The position numbers and the translations under genes were made by a program. Shown here piece by piece: positions 24,201 to 32,085 of a stretch of 64,000 nt of DNA. Each line of letters begins with the position of its first letter. Within the stretch, counting starts at the first letter, position 1. The notes under the pieces are model-generated. The model worked only from the letters and a program-made list of their open reading frames with translations. It was not told the origin of the DNA and ran no database searches. Origin of the DNA: Clostridiales bacterium (GTDB lineage Bacteria; Bacillota; Clostridia; Peptostreptococcales; Anaerovoracaceae); NCBI GenBank assembly GCA_015243575.1, contig CP042469.1, forward strand, positions 3,128,929 to 3,192,928, written 5' to 3'.

Positions 24201-25595
24201 GCTGTAGCAGTTTTCTACACTGCCCTTAACATACCCCGCCACACCGCCGACACTGTCTATACCGCTAACCGAGCCGGTGCTGTAGCAGTATTGCACACTG
24301 GCGCCGCCGTAAACAGTCCCCGCCACGCCGCCTACATAGTCGCCGCCTTCAATCTCGGTATTCACCACGCCGAGGTTTTTCACTGTGCCGCCTGCGCCGA
24401 TAACCCCGAACAGCCCCTGATCCTCACTGTCGGTGCGGTCGATGGTCAGGTTGGTAATTGTTTTGCCGCCGCCGTCGAAGCTGCCCTTAAATTGGGTGGT
24501 TTCAGTTCCGATAGGCACCCAGCCCTCGCCTTTTGTGTAAGCCGAGAGGTCAATGTCGTTCATCAGCTTCAGACTGACCCTTGCGCCCGCATTGTTGAAC
24601 AAAAACAACTCCAGCCCATTTTCTCGCGCATTCACCAGCGTGGCAATTTCCGCAAGCTGCGCTGCCGTGGTAATTTCCAGCGGACTGTCTGCCATGCGCG
24701 CCATCATTCTGCCGGCTGACTGCGGGATATACACCGTGATGCGCGGATATTCCACATCGTCTGCAGCGCGATAGCCATCACCCAAGACAGCGGTGAACAC
24801 ATACAAGCCCTTATCCGGGGATTCCGCATCATAGTCGTGGTCTGCCTCCCAAGTCACCGGGATGTCCGCCGTTTCGTCCTCGACCGTACCGCTTACGGTT
24901 TCCGGGAATTCCGGTGCGCTGGTGTTTTGCCAGCGAACATTATCGCACAACTCGTCAAAAGCCGTAACTGTGCCTATAATGGCAACCGCGCCAACGGTCA
25001 CGGTGATTGCTGGGACTTCCACGCCGCTGGCAAGGGTAAGTCCCTCCGGCAGATCGGGAGTGAAAATATATGTACCCGCTGCTTCACCGTCGTATTCCGG
25101 TGATGAATTCCATGTGACAGGCATGGGGACGGTGATTTCCTTCGCACTGTCCACGGTTTTCTCCGTGGGTTCGGTTTCAAAGCTGTCCTTGGTTATTTCC
25201 GTGTCGGAGGGGGATGCGATTTCATCTCCCTCGCTGTCGCCGATTTCGGCTTCCTCTGTTTCTTCAACGTCAATCGCTGACCCACTTACCGCATCAGCAC
25301 TGTCCGGTTTCGTATCAGCTTCTCCGGAATCCAGCACCGGTTCTTCCTCCAAAGCCGCAAGCGCTAACGTTGCCGTCAGGGTATCGGGCAGTTTCAACTT
25401 TGATTCGGATGTGCCCAGCGGCACGCTTTGCGCCACAATGTCGGCGTCCAGCGCCCCAAACACGATAATCTCACCGCTTGCGCCAACGGGGAGTGTGCCT
25501 GATTCAGCCAACGCTGAGACAGGCGTCATACCCACAACCATGATAACGGATAGCATCATAGCTATGAGCTTTTGAATTGGTTTCCTTTTGCTCAT
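18228..25595 (-). CDS. Giant GLUG/MBG/SLH/LysM surface protein 2 (2455 aa)
   Basis: Secreted wall-anchored adhesin-like protein. Start at 25595 (MSKRKPIQKLIAMMLSVIMV) after GGAGG. Signal peptide to ALA, then the acidic/Ig-like region shared by all three giant proteins (about 35-300). A long array of GLUG motifs (VENCYSTGSVSG type) occupies about residues 312-1300 in three blocks, each opened by an A-x-LA-x-LVN helix. MBG-like domains follow (about 1350-1850), then an InlB-type repeat (about 1850-1920), a Gly/Ser linker, the conserved pre-SLH domain, three SLH domains (about 2172-2355), a choline-binding-like repeat and a LysM (last 45 aa). The C-terminus and 3' UTR match surface protein 1. 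It is divergent from a TetR gene. Confidence 0.9.
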   Translation of the reverse strand: MSKRKPIQKLIAMMLSVIMVVGMTPVSALAESGTLPVGASGEIIVFGALDADIVAQSVPLGTSESKLKLPDTLTATLALAALEEEPVLDSGEADTKPDSADAVSGSAIDVEETEEAEIGDSEGDEIASPSDTEITKDSFETEPTEKTVDSAKEITVPMPVTWNSSPEYDGEAAGTYIFTPDLPEGLTLASGVEVPAITVTVGAVAIIGTVTAFDELCDNVRWQNTSAPEFPETVSGTVEDETADIPVTWEADHDYDAESPDKGLYVFTAVLGDGYRAADDVEYPRITVYIPQSAGRMMARMADSPLEITTAAQLAEIATLVNARENGLELFLFNNAGARVSLKLMNDIDLSAYTKGEGWVPIGTETTQFKGSFDGGGKTITNLTIDRTDSEDQGLFGVIGAGGTVKNLGVVNTEIEGGDYVGGVAGTVYGGASVQYCYSTGSVSGIDSVGGVAGYVKGSVENCYSTGSVSGIGSVGGVVGSAVGGSTVENCYSTGAVSGTGDFVSGVAGTVYGIVKNCAALNPSVSGTGGLGRVAGYVDGGPLSGNIAFSGMKVTKNGSAKSLVEGTDQEDGEPKTAAAISAAGFFEALFGNDTAWTYEKGKLPGFGAAVDMPLHLLDDTSPFSGGDGLSSDTAYQITTPTQLAKLAELVNAGNASYNAAHYKLMNDLDLSAYGKDYDDGKGWTSIGNTYTQPFKGVFDGNGKTITELYINQSGQSHVGLFGSISRGTAKNLALQNVSIKGRQSVGGVTGSVYEGGMVQGCFVSGIMSGADYIGGVVGFVYGSTAQNCYSAVSLTSTSSNGSGGVIGRINFGTVKNCYSIGSVDGVDDNGGIGGVVGVVYSSTLQNCAALNPSVSGTSSSVHRVAKLFDGSTLSGNIAFIGMTVNGSTVSDGTLTDHNGAPKTAEDINAASFWTTASGFTADWNTTVWEIAPGKLPILKGIAGQNASMPEHLLPAGASVFEGAGTSEGDPYLIKTAADLAKLAQLVNEGTSPYADPGRYYRLEKDLDLSSYASGEGWMPIGASAKQFKGIFDGNNKTITGLTINRPAADNIGLFGYLYIDSKVQNIRIIDASVIGKARVGGVAGYAWGATVENCAVVGSISGADNVGGTVGRISSGTVQNCYSTGSVTGSGDYVGGIMGYLEHNATTVRRCYSGSSVSGRFNVGGIVGEVGVATVQDCYSTGNIKGVLYVGGVAGEVSSGSVQNCYSTGSVLGTDSEGYIGGVAGVLSSGTVKNCVALNPSINAGAYNFGRVVGKNTSGSLLNNYAFSRIPGTWANKGLSAKDGADMTSQTLFGGDFWANPTYWADAAWDGDIWQFTENKLPTLKGVGGPQHGDGGLYLTARDIQYATVGATDGLTYNGSKQIPTLTVTFDGETLTKNTDYTVAVADESASDGTNAGTVTLTITGIGSFYGTRNITYTIAKKTITIMPYPGQSKKHGEIDPILTFANGAGLTPGAFTGKLSRAAGENVGTYAISLGNLSAGGNYELSLAPVTVNFTIEQAKVSEITTTVDNANKTAYEMRTATTAQAVVDAAGLPSSVNVSTDGGTAVLPITWSTVSAYNAKTAIYVVVGTLTGNSNIEPNGVTASLTVTVTPVTAVTPTFSDTLVVISSDSSATAAELGSAILPASGSIMVEGQSVAYTVDWNGGEALDRTAVGTEQTFTGTISYITPPAWLTLPDSSTVSRKVSVTAKQAVIIGGITTANKAYDGASYAPSGTATVTGGSVPVNQLEWLYESTDSAGYRNSTAPTNAGAYKLTISVPESNPDYAGSEIFNFTIAKREITLVTDNKTVTKGGSLPELTYTVGNLAPGETKADALSTQPVLACPTFDGNTVGSYPITLTGGTATGNYTITTRTNGTLTVAEQTYTVTFNLNGGSRTGGGELSQTIAEGGAATAPTVYRSGYTLTGWDKSFDNVTADLTVTASWSYNGGGGGGSSSDSSPIIITPPAADKPNSPTQGEIKVPGTVDKKGNITVNITDKTVTDAFNKALAEAKKNGTEQNGITVVLRVDTGNNTDSNVTVNLPKAVQDTIIAKKIVSIIIVVDNPDIRVGIDLAAVQEINKQAKSDVNITATRMDSGKLIGDAKKAIGNRPVFDLKVNYGNGKAVSSFGAGSVSVTIPYTLGANEKAGNVQAVYVDSKGKVHWLVNSVYDSVEQVLRFSTNHFSTYGIGYKQTNTAFKDIAGHWAKGDIEFVASRGLFSGTSETKFSPNTAMTRGMFVTALGRLANADVSGYAKSSFSDVKGDAYYMGYIEWASKNSIVSGIGNGKFAPDQSITREQMAVIMSNYAKAIGYTLPKVHVENTFADNSKISTYAKEAVKQMQMAGVISGKNGNLFDPQGTATRAEVSAVLRRFVELAISSDTAQGWTMNDSGKWMYFKDGKPLTGKQDIDGATYTFDQYGVTADVPKNLRYTTYTVQKGDSFWSISRKLNCTMAELERLNNKSRFALIHPGDVLRVPEK

Positions 25596-25692
25596 ACCAT
25601 TTCCTCCATTTCTTATCCTAAAAAACCGTGTCCAGCAAAGAGCAGAATCGCTTATCTGCTTCATGAAAATTCAAAGCGTTCTACATATGCAC

Positions 25693-25775
25693 TTGAATTT
25701 TGATTTGACCAGTGCTAATATAATTTAAGTAACCTTATTTACAAAACCAATTTAGTTACTTAGATTATTTTACTG
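25693..25775 (+). promoter_or_regulatory. TetR promoter and operator region A
   Basis: TTGAAT (25693-25698), 17 bases, TAATAT (25716-25721), then AT-rich sequence with AAGTAAC and GTTACTT as inverted half-sites about 25 bases apart. The same TTGAAT-17-TATAAT layout with TGC before the -10 stands upstream of the other two TetR genes. The inverted half-sites lie just downstream of the promoter, as expected for an autorepressor site. The rest of 25596-25808 is the divergent leader of surface gene 2. Confidence 0.6.
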
Positions 25776-25808
25776 TACTTTTCTTAAAAAATCAAGAGGA
25801 GAAGATGC

Positions 25809-26432
25809 ATGGAGGATAAAAAAACAGATAAGCGAAAAGCGCAGGGTGCTAAAACCAAACGGAAGCTGGTTGAAATTGCGGATAGGCTGTTTAGGGAGCG
25901 CAGCTATTCTGATGTCAGCGTTGAGGACATCACCAATGAAGCTGGAATTACCAAGGGTGCCTTTTATGTGCATTTCCCATCCAAGGATGCGCTGATTGCT
26001 TTGCTGATTGCGGAGCACGCCGCTCGCACGGATACGGATTACAAAGCTTTTTTAGAAAAGATTCCCCTTGATATGCCCGCTTCGGCAACGCTGCTGGCTT
26101 TAACCGAAAAAATAGCCGATGTGCTGGCGGACGATATCAGCTGTGATAATATTAAAAAAATCTATCAAATTCTGTTGGCGGGAACCGTGGATACCGAATC
26201 CGTGAAAAGTGATAGCAGAGCGCTGTATCTGCTGTTTCACGGCATATTGGAGCAGGGAATCCGGAAGGGAGAGTTTCAAAGCTCTTTGCCTGTTGAGGTG
26301 CTGTCCCGGCACTTTATAATGGCGATTCGAGGTATTTGCATTGGTTGGTGTATCCGGTATCTGGACGTTGATTTAAAGGCGCAGGCTCTGGAATACTGCG
26401 GAATGCTGATTCAGGGACTGCTAAAAGAATAG
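25809..26432 (+). CDS. TetR family regulator A
   Basis: 207 aa. The N-terminal TetR HTH (about 15-60) shows ITNEAGITKGAFYVHFPSKD; the C-terminal helical ligand domain is unassigned. It is clearly paralogous to the regulators at 26606 and 32086 across the full length. It is divergent from surface protein gene 2, which suggests local control of that gene. RBS GAGGAGA before the ATG. Confidence 0.92.
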   Translation: MEDKKTDKRKAQGAKTKRKLVEIADRLFRERSYSDVSVEDITNEAGITKGAFYVHFPSKDALIALLIAEHAARTDTDYKAFLEKIPLDMPASATLLALTEKIADVLADDISCDNIKKIYQILLAGTVDTESVKSDSRALYLLFHGILEQGIRKGEFQSSLPVEVLSRHFIMAIRGICIGWCIRYLDVDLKAQALEYCGMLIQGLLKE

Positions 26433-26487
26433 CAACCTGCACATTTACGGTTTTCTTTATGTGTACACTGCATCGCTGCATGCTCTC

Positions 26488-26516
26488 TTGAATTGCGGCC
26501 TGACAAATGCTATAAT
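26488..26516 (+). promoter_or_regulatory. Promoter of TetR gene B
   Basis: TTGAAT (26488-26493), a 17-base spacer ending in TGC, and TATAAT (26511-26516). The architecture is identical to the promoters of TetR A and C. The downstream leader lacks the clear GTTACTT half-site of the other two, which may indicate a different operator. Confidence 0.6.
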
Positions 26517-26605
26517 AAATTATATAAACCAGATTCACTGAACAAATTTATTAACCTTGAGTATAGCATTTTGAAAAATTCAAGAGGACCAAGAGGAGAA
26601 GAACC

Positions 26606-27244
26606 ATGAGACAGAAAAAACCGGATAAAAGAAAGATGCAGGGAGCTGAAACTAAGAAAAAACTCTATGAAATTGCGGAAAGGTTGTTTGCGGAACACAA
26701 CTTTTCTGATGTTATGGTAGAAGATATCACTGATGAAGCCGGAATTACAAAAGGGGCATTTTATGTGCATTTTGAATCCAAGGATGCATTGATTGCTCTG
26801 CTGATTGCGGACCACACCTCCCGCGCCGATACGAATTATAAAGCCTTTTTGGAAACGCTGCCCCCTGATATGCCCGCCCCCAACGTGCTTTTGGCCTTGA
26901 CGGAACGGATAACCGAGGTGCTTGCGGGAACAATTGGCTGCGATAATATGAAGAAAGTGTATCAGATGCTACTGGAAGGAACCGTGGATACCGAAGCGGT
27001 GAAGAGCTATGGCCGTGAGCTGTATGTGTTGTTTCATGGAATACTGGAAAGAGGTATTCGTAAGGGAGAGCTCAAAAGCACAATGCCTGCTGAGGCGCTG
27101 GCGCGGCATTTTGTTGCAGCGTTTCGAGGAATCAGTTATGAGTGGTGCATCCGCTATCCCGACTTTGATTTGAAAGAACAGGCCGTTGAGCACATCCGGC
27201 TACTGTTAGAGGGGATACATTCTCCCACAAACAACAACGCCTAA
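26606..27244 (+). CDS. TetR family regulator B (no divergent partner)
   Basis: 212 aa. TetR HTH near residues 15-60 (ITDEAGITKGAFYVHFESKD) and a helical ligand domain, close to regulator C. Unlike its two paralogues it has no divergently transcribed surface-protein gene; it follows TetR A directly. It may be left over from a lost TetR/surface-protein unit, or it may arise from duplication. RBS AGGAGA. Confidence 0.92.
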   Translation: MRQKKPDKRKMQGAETKKKLYEIAERLFAEHNFSDVMVEDITDEAGITKGAFYVHFESKDALIALLIADHTSRADTNYKAFLETLPPDMPAPNVLLALTERITEVLAGTIGCDNMKKVYQMLLEGTVDTEAVKSYGRELYVLFHGILERGIRKGELKSTMPAEALARHFVAAFRGISYEWCIRYPDFDLKEQAVEHIRLLLEGIHSPTNNNA

Positions 27245-27282
27245 CCCTATTGAACCTGTACCGAAAGTAAATTATATATTGA

Positions 27283-27316
27283 AGAGAGCGCCCGCAGAGA
27301 CATGCGGGCGCTCTCT
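27283..27316. terminator. Strong inverted repeat between TetR B and surface gene 3
   Basis: AGAGAGCGCCCGCA (27283-27296) pairs perfectly with TGCGGGCGCTCTCT (27303-27316), a 14-bp GC-rich stem with a 6-base loop. It lies between convergent genes and probably terminates both. No GEMM aptamer is present here, unlike the other two giant genes. Confidence 0.75.
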
Positions 27317-27321
27317 TGCAG

Positions 27322-30300
27322 TTATTTTGCTTTCCTTGCGCCGCTTTCGTCCACTTCGTAACTGTCCACTTTGGTGCTGACCGCCAGAGAACCATCGGCA
27401 TAGAAGTAGTACCATTTGCTGTCGATCTGGAGCCACTTGCCGAAAACCATCAAGCCGTCCTTGGTGAAGTAGTACCGTTTGTTGCTGATGTCCAGCCAGC
27501 CTACAGTGGCTTCGTTTCCAGAGTAATACCTCCAGTTTTCGCCGTCCTTCACCCAGCCGGTTTTCAGTGTGCCATCTGTGTTGAAGAAGTATTTTGCACC
27601 GTCGATGGTCTGTGTACCGGTGAAGGCTTTGCCGTCCTTGTAGTAGAGGTACTGTCCAGCGTCGTTCAGTGCCCAGCCCTGAGCGGTGGTGGGGTCGATG
27701 GTCAGTTTGACATAGCGGTGCAGCATGGAGGAAACCTCCGCACGGGTGGCGCTGGTTTTGGGATTGAACTTATTGTCCGTACCGCCCATCATGATACCCG
27801 CCTGCTGCATGGCCGTCACCGCCGTCTTGTAGATGCTGCCGATGCTGGATGCGTCCGCATAGGTGGTTGCTTCACGGGTGACAGGCAGCTTGTAGCCAGT
27901 GGCTTTGGCATAATTTGCGAAGATAACTGCGATTTCCTCACGGGTGATCGCCCGGTCAGGTGCAAACTGCTTGTTTCCGATGCCCTGCACAACGCCGTTC
28001 TTATATGCCCATTCAATGTAGGGACGAAAGGCGCTGTCGGCTTTTACGTCGGTAAAGCTGTTTGTGGTGTATGCTTTTACATCCACGCCTGCCAGTCTGC
28101 CGAGAGCCGTTACCAGCATTCCCCGTGTAATGGCGGTGTCAGGTGCAAAAGTAGTTTTTGATGTACCGGAGAGAAGTCCTCTGCCGACTACATAATCAAT
28201 GGCTTCTTTTCCCCAATGGGTTCCGATGTCGGTAAACTTGGCGCTTGGAGCCGTATAGCCCACACCGTACACCGAGAAGTGACCGGTAGGGATCAGCAGG
28301 CTCCTGCTGTTTGCGTCATATGCGGAACCGGGGATGCGCTGCGCTTTGCCTTTTGCGTCCACATACACACCGAACAGGTAGCCGACAGCTTCATTCTTAC
28401 CCGGTGTATAAGGGATGGAGAGGGTTGCTAATCCGCTGCCGAGGCTGGTGATGGTCTGTGTTTTTCCGTTTTTATCAACGTAGCTGATGGTGACGCTGTA
28501 TACCGGCCTGTTTCCGAGAAGGGCTTTTGCCTCTTTGGAGAGCCCCGTCGCCGGGGCGATGGTGATGCTGATATTGCCGCTGCTCTGTTTCTGGATTTCC
28601 TTTAGGGCATTCAGGTCAAGGCCGAGGGAAATCGGCGCCCCATCCAGCTCAAGCCGGGATACTCCTGCATTCACAAGGCTGTTCAGAGAATTTTGTGTCA
28701 GCGTTACCGTCAGGGAAGTCGCACCCTTTGGCATGGTGACATTCAGCCCCACGGAAATACCGTTTGCAGTTTTGCCCTGTGCCTTTGCGTCAGCTTGCGC
28801 CTTTGCGATAGCGTCGGTGATAGCTTTTTCGGGGATGGTTGCGCCGGCTGTGCCATTTGTTCCCGTTGTTGCTGTGACAGGAGCCGTCGCCGTCACCGGT
28901 TGGTCGGGCTTCTTTTCTGGTATAATGGTTGCAGGAATATCCGGTGTATAAGAACCGCCATCACCGCCACCGCCGCCGGAACCGCCGGTAAAAGCTGTCA
29001 GGGTAATGCTCTGGCTCTCTGATGCCAGCAACGTGCCATTTGCTTTGATACGCACCAGATAAGTGCCGGGGGCAAGGCTCGTATTGCCGCTGGCAGGAGT
29101 CCATGTGCTGTCAGCTTCGGATCGGTATTCATGATTCGTTGTCATGGGGATGCTGCCGTTCCCGCCTATGGTGCTTGGCTGGGTTGCTGTCAGAACAGGG
29201 GTATCCGCCTTTGTGACGGCTATTTCCTGTGCAGAAGAATCAGCGGTAGTCGTGTCATTCCCTTTCTTTACCACTTCGATGGTGCAGGCGGAAAGGCTCG
29301 TAAGGGAAATCCCTGTGCTGTCCGTAATGTCTATCCATGACCCGGCGTCAATCCGATACTTCATACCGTCAGTCACATTGGACAGTGTGCCGGTATTCCC
29401 TCCGGTGGCGGTAAAGATTGCAGCTGGAGTGGCTTCCTCGTCAGGCACATAAGCTGTGAGAGTAATGCTCTGGCTCTCTGATACCAGCAACGTGCCATTT
29501 GCTTTGATACGCACCAGATAAGTGCCGGGGGCAAGGCTCGTATTGCCGCTGGCAGGAGTCCATGTGCTGTCAGCTTCGGATCGGTATTCATGATTCGTTG
29601 TCATGGGGATGCTGCCGTTCCCGCCTATGGTGCTTGGCTGGGTTGCTGTCAGAGCAGGGGTATCCGCCTTTGTGACGGCTACTTCCTGTGCAGGAGAGTC
29701 AGCGGTAGTCGTACCATTCCCTTTCTTTACCACTTCGATGGTGCAGGCGGAAAGGTTCGTAAGGGAAATGACTGTACTGTCCGTAATGTCTATCCATGCC
29801 CCGGTATCTATCCGATACTTCATGCCATTAGCCACACCGGATAGTATGCCGGTATCCGCTCCGGTGGAGGTAAAGACCGCAGCTGGAGTGGCTTCCTCGT
29901 CAGGCACATAAGCTTTGAGTGAAATACTCTGATTGTCTGATGCCAGCGCCGTACCGTCTGCTTTGATACGAACCAGATAAGTGCCGGGGGCAAGGGTCGT
30001 ATTGCCGCTGGCAGGAGTCCATGTGCTGTCAGCTTGGGATTGGTATTCATGGTTCGTTGTCATGGGGATGCTGCCGTTCCCGCCTATGGTGCTTGGCTGG
30101 GTTGCTGTCAGAGCAGGGGTATCCGCCTTTGTGACGGTTATTTCCTGTGCAGAAGAATCAACGGTAGTCGTGTCATTCCCTTTCCTTACCACTTCGATGG
30201 TGCAGGCGGAAAGGTTCGTAAGGGAAATGACTGTACTGTCCGTAATGTCTATCCATGCCCCGGTATCTATCCGATACTTCATGCCATTAGCCACATCGGA

Positions 30301-31857
30301 CAGCATGCCGATATCGGCTCCGGTGGCGGTAAAGATTGCAGTAGGGCTGGCCTCCGCCGGGAGTACCCACTGTGCGCTTAAACTTGTGACGGTATGTGGA
30401 ACAGCCGCACCCGAAACGTAGGTTGCGGTACTATAATCGTCTTTCCAGCCAGAAAACAGCTTGCCAGCGGGCGCAGTCAGTCCCTCACTGCCCGGTGCGG
30501 TAAAACTGTTTCCTGTATAGACGATGTGAATGTCATCTGTGCTACCCTTCAGCTTCCCGCCGTTTAACTTCAAGGTGACGGTTTTCAGTCCGCCAGAGTC
30601 CAGCGTGCCAGGGCTCAGAATTTCAAGGGCGGGGCGGAACCCGTAGTACGAGTAGACGAGCGATGCGGAAGGGTAACCCCAGTGGCGGGACGAGCTGTAC
30701 CCGCGAAGCGCACGGCGCGACGCACCAGCGGAAGGTGTATCCTGCCCCCAAGAAAAAATCCCACTCCAATTGTTTATGTAATCAATGTCTTTGTTCAAAA
30801 TCTGATCCCATTCGTTGGTCTCGGGCGTTCCTCTCCCAGCATCGCCGGAGCCTGTGTAAATGCTTCCCTCCGACAACGAGCGCAGTGTATAGGCAACACC
30901 GCCCGAAGTGTAGTTTTTTCCAAAGATAAGGTTATTGGCATGAAGATTATTCCATGAAACTGTATGGGTTATATTATAGTCCGCCACAAACAGGCTGCGG
31001 TCTGAGGGCGTAGCATTGGCGGACGCAGTTATATTACCGCTGGAACTTGCGTCTAAGGAATAGGCATTCACCGTACCCGCATAGGTAAAGGGCACCCATT
31101 TCAGGCCGCTGTCCGGCAGGTCAGTGTTCTTCGTACCCGGAATGTTTTCTCCCGACAGATCAAAGTAATAGGTTCCGCCGGGGGTAAGGGTGAATTGCTC
31201 TGTTGCCGCATCAAACGTCCCTCTTGCAAGTAGGGCATTCAGCAGTATGCTGTCAGTCCCCACCGCCACTGTGATGGCAGGTAACTCAACCCCATCCGCC
31301 ACAGTATAGCCACTTGGGAGTATCGAGGTAAAGGTATAGGTGTCCGCTGTATCAGCGTCATAGTTCGGCGAGGAACCCCATGTGACAGGCAGGGGGACGG
31401 TGATTTCCGTCACGCTGTCCACGGTTTTCTCCGTGGGTTCGGCTTCAAAGTAACCCCCATCTTCTTGTGCATCGGAGGGGGAGGCAATTTGGGCCTCTGC
31501 TCCAGCTTCGGTATCACCTATTTCATCCATACCAATCGCTGATCCGCTTACCGTATCAGCGCTGCCTGAATTCTCATCCGGTTCCCCTGAATCCAGTACC
31601 GGTTCTTCCGTAGAAGCCGCAAGCCGTATGGTCGCTGTCAGGGAATCCGGCAGCTCCAAATCCGCTTCGGATGTGCCAAGGGGAACGCTCTGCTCCGCAA
31701 TCTCTGATTTCAGTGCTTCAAAGGCAATAATCTCGCCGCTTGAACCATCAGAAAGCATACCTGTATCCGCCGATGCTGGCACAGGTGTCATTCCCACAAC
31801 CATGATTGCAGACAGCAGCATGGCTGTGATTTTGTGAAACGCTTTTCTTCTGCTCAT
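27322..31857 (-). CDS. Giant SLH/choline-repeat surface protein 3 (1511 aa)
   Basis: Secreted wall-anchored adhesin-like protein. Start at 31857 (MSRRKAFHKITAMLLSAIMV) after GGAGG. Signal peptide to ASA, shared acidic linker domain, then a DUF6273-like fold with WDQIL, WSGIFSWGQD and YYGFRPALEIL (about 250-430), an InlB-type repeat (about 440-490), and three 153-aa repeats (about 500-958). A Gly-rich linker, a domain related to the pre-SLH domain of proteins 1 and 2, three SLH domains (about 1206-1389) and choline-binding-like Trp/Tyr repeats to the end (GWVKDGENWRYY, KWLQIDSKWYYFYADGS) follow. There is no LysM. Divergent from TetR C. Confidence 0.9.
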   Translation of the reverse strand: MSRRKAFHKITAMLLSAIMVVGMTPVPASADTGMLSDGSSGEIIAFEALKSEIAEQSVPLGTSEADLELPDSLTATIRLAASTEEPVLDSGEPDENSGSADTVSGSAIGMDEIGDTEAGAEAQIASPSDAQEDGGYFEAEPTEKTVDSVTEITVPLPVTWGSSPNYDADTADTYTFTSILPSGYTVADGVELPAITVAVGTDSILLNALLARGTFDAATEQFTLTPGGTYYFDLSGENIPGTKNTDLPDSGLKWVPFTYAGTVNAYSLDASSSGNITASANATPSDRSLFVADYNITHTVSWNNLHANNLIFGKNYTSGGVAYTLRSLSEGSIYTGSGDAGRGTPETNEWDQILNKDIDYINNWSGIFSWGQDTPSAGASRRALRGYSSSRHWGYPSASLVYSYYGFRPALEILSPGTLDSGGLKTVTLKLNGGKLKGSTDDIHIVYTGNSFTAPGSEGLTAPAGKLFSGWKDDYSTATYVSGAAVPHTVTSLSAQWVLPAEASPTAIFTATGADIGMLSDVANGMKYRIDTGAWIDITDSTVISLTNLSACTIEVVRKGNDTTTVDSSAQEITVTKADTPALTATQPSTIGGNGSIPMTTNHEYQSQADSTWTPASGNTTLAPGTYLVRIKADGTALASDNQSISLKAYVPDEEATPAAVFTSTGADTGILSGVANGMKYRIDTGAWIDITDSTVISLTNLSACTIEVVKKGNGTTTADSPAQEVAVTKADTPALTATQPSTIGGNGSIPMTTNHEYRSEADSTWTPASGNTSLAPGTYLVRIKANGTLLVSESQSITLTAYVPDEEATPAAIFTATGGNTGTLSNVTDGMKYRIDAGSWIDITDSTGISLTSLSACTIEVVKKGNDTTTADSSAQEIAVTKADTPVLTATQPSTIGGNGSIPMTTNHEYRSEADSTWTPASGNTSLAPGTYLVRIKANGTLLASESQSITLTAFTGGSGGGGGDGGSYTPDIPATIIPEKKPDQPVTATAPVTATTGTNGTAGATIPEKAITDAIAKAQADAKAQGKTANGISVGLNVTMPKGATSLTVTLTQNSLNSLVNAGVSRLELDGAPISLGLDLNALKEIQKQSSGNISITIAPATGLSKEAKALLGNRPVYSVTISYVDKNGKTQTITSLGSGLATLSIPYTPGKNEAVGYLFGVYVDAKGKAQRIPGSAYDANSRSLLIPTGHFSVYGVGYTAPSAKFTDIGTHWGKEAIDYVVGRGLLSGTSKTTFAPDTAITRGMLVTALGRLAGVDVKAYTTNSFTDVKADSAFRPYIEWAYKNGVVQGIGNKQFAPDRAITREEIAVIFANYAKATGYKLPVTREATTYADASSIGSIYKTAVTAMQQAGIMMGGTDNKFNPKTSATRAEVSSMLHRYVKLTIDPTTAQGWALNDAGQYLYYKDGKAFTGTQTIDGAKYFFNTDGTLKTGWVKDGENWRYYSGNEATVGWLDISNKRYYFTKDGLMVFGKWLQIDSKWYYFYADGSLAVSTKVDSYEVDESGARKAK
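28982..30358 (-). repeat. Three tandem 459-bp repeats inside surface protein gene 3
   Basis: Units at about 28982-29440, 29441-29899 and 29900-30358 are nearly identical over long stretches and keep a 459-bp period (153 codons). Each encodes a domain with GMKYRIDTGAWIDITDST and TATQPSTIGGNGSIPMTTNH. The high DNA identity suggests recent amplification or homogenisation. Confidence 0.92.
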
Positions 31858-31965
31858 ACTATTTCCTCCATTTCGTACTACAAAAACTTCTATTGAATCT
31901 ACAACTGCTCCCGCACACTTCGCCAAGCAAAATTTCAAGAACTGTGACCGTTTTGGCTCGACTGC

Positions 31966-32050
31966 TTGAATTTGAGACTGGCGAATGCTATACTAAAAGC
32001 GAAATAACCTAAATTAGTGAACCGAGTTACTTACTTAGATTATTATACTT
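31966..32050 (+). promoter_or_regulatory. TetR promoter and operator region C
   Basis: TTGAAT (31966-31971), 17 bases ending TGC, TATACT (31989-31994). Downstream is GAGTTACTTACTTAGATTAT, nearly identical to the segment after promoter A (TTAGTTACTTAGATTATT). The rest of 31858-32085 is the divergent leader of surface gene 3. Confidence 0.6.
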
Positions 32051-32085
32051 TACTTTTTAAGAAAATTCAATAGAGGAGAGGAAAC

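Noticed and set aside
23445-24719. Plus-strand ORF of 424 aa opposite the GLUG array
   Set aside because: Mirror of repetitive GLUG codons; repeats such as AAVFHTALNIPRHTAD reflect the coding strand repeats, not a protein family.
28982-30358. Tandem array considered as a CRISPR
   Set aside because: Unit length is 459 bp, in frame within a gene, with no short repeat/spacer pattern and no cas gene.
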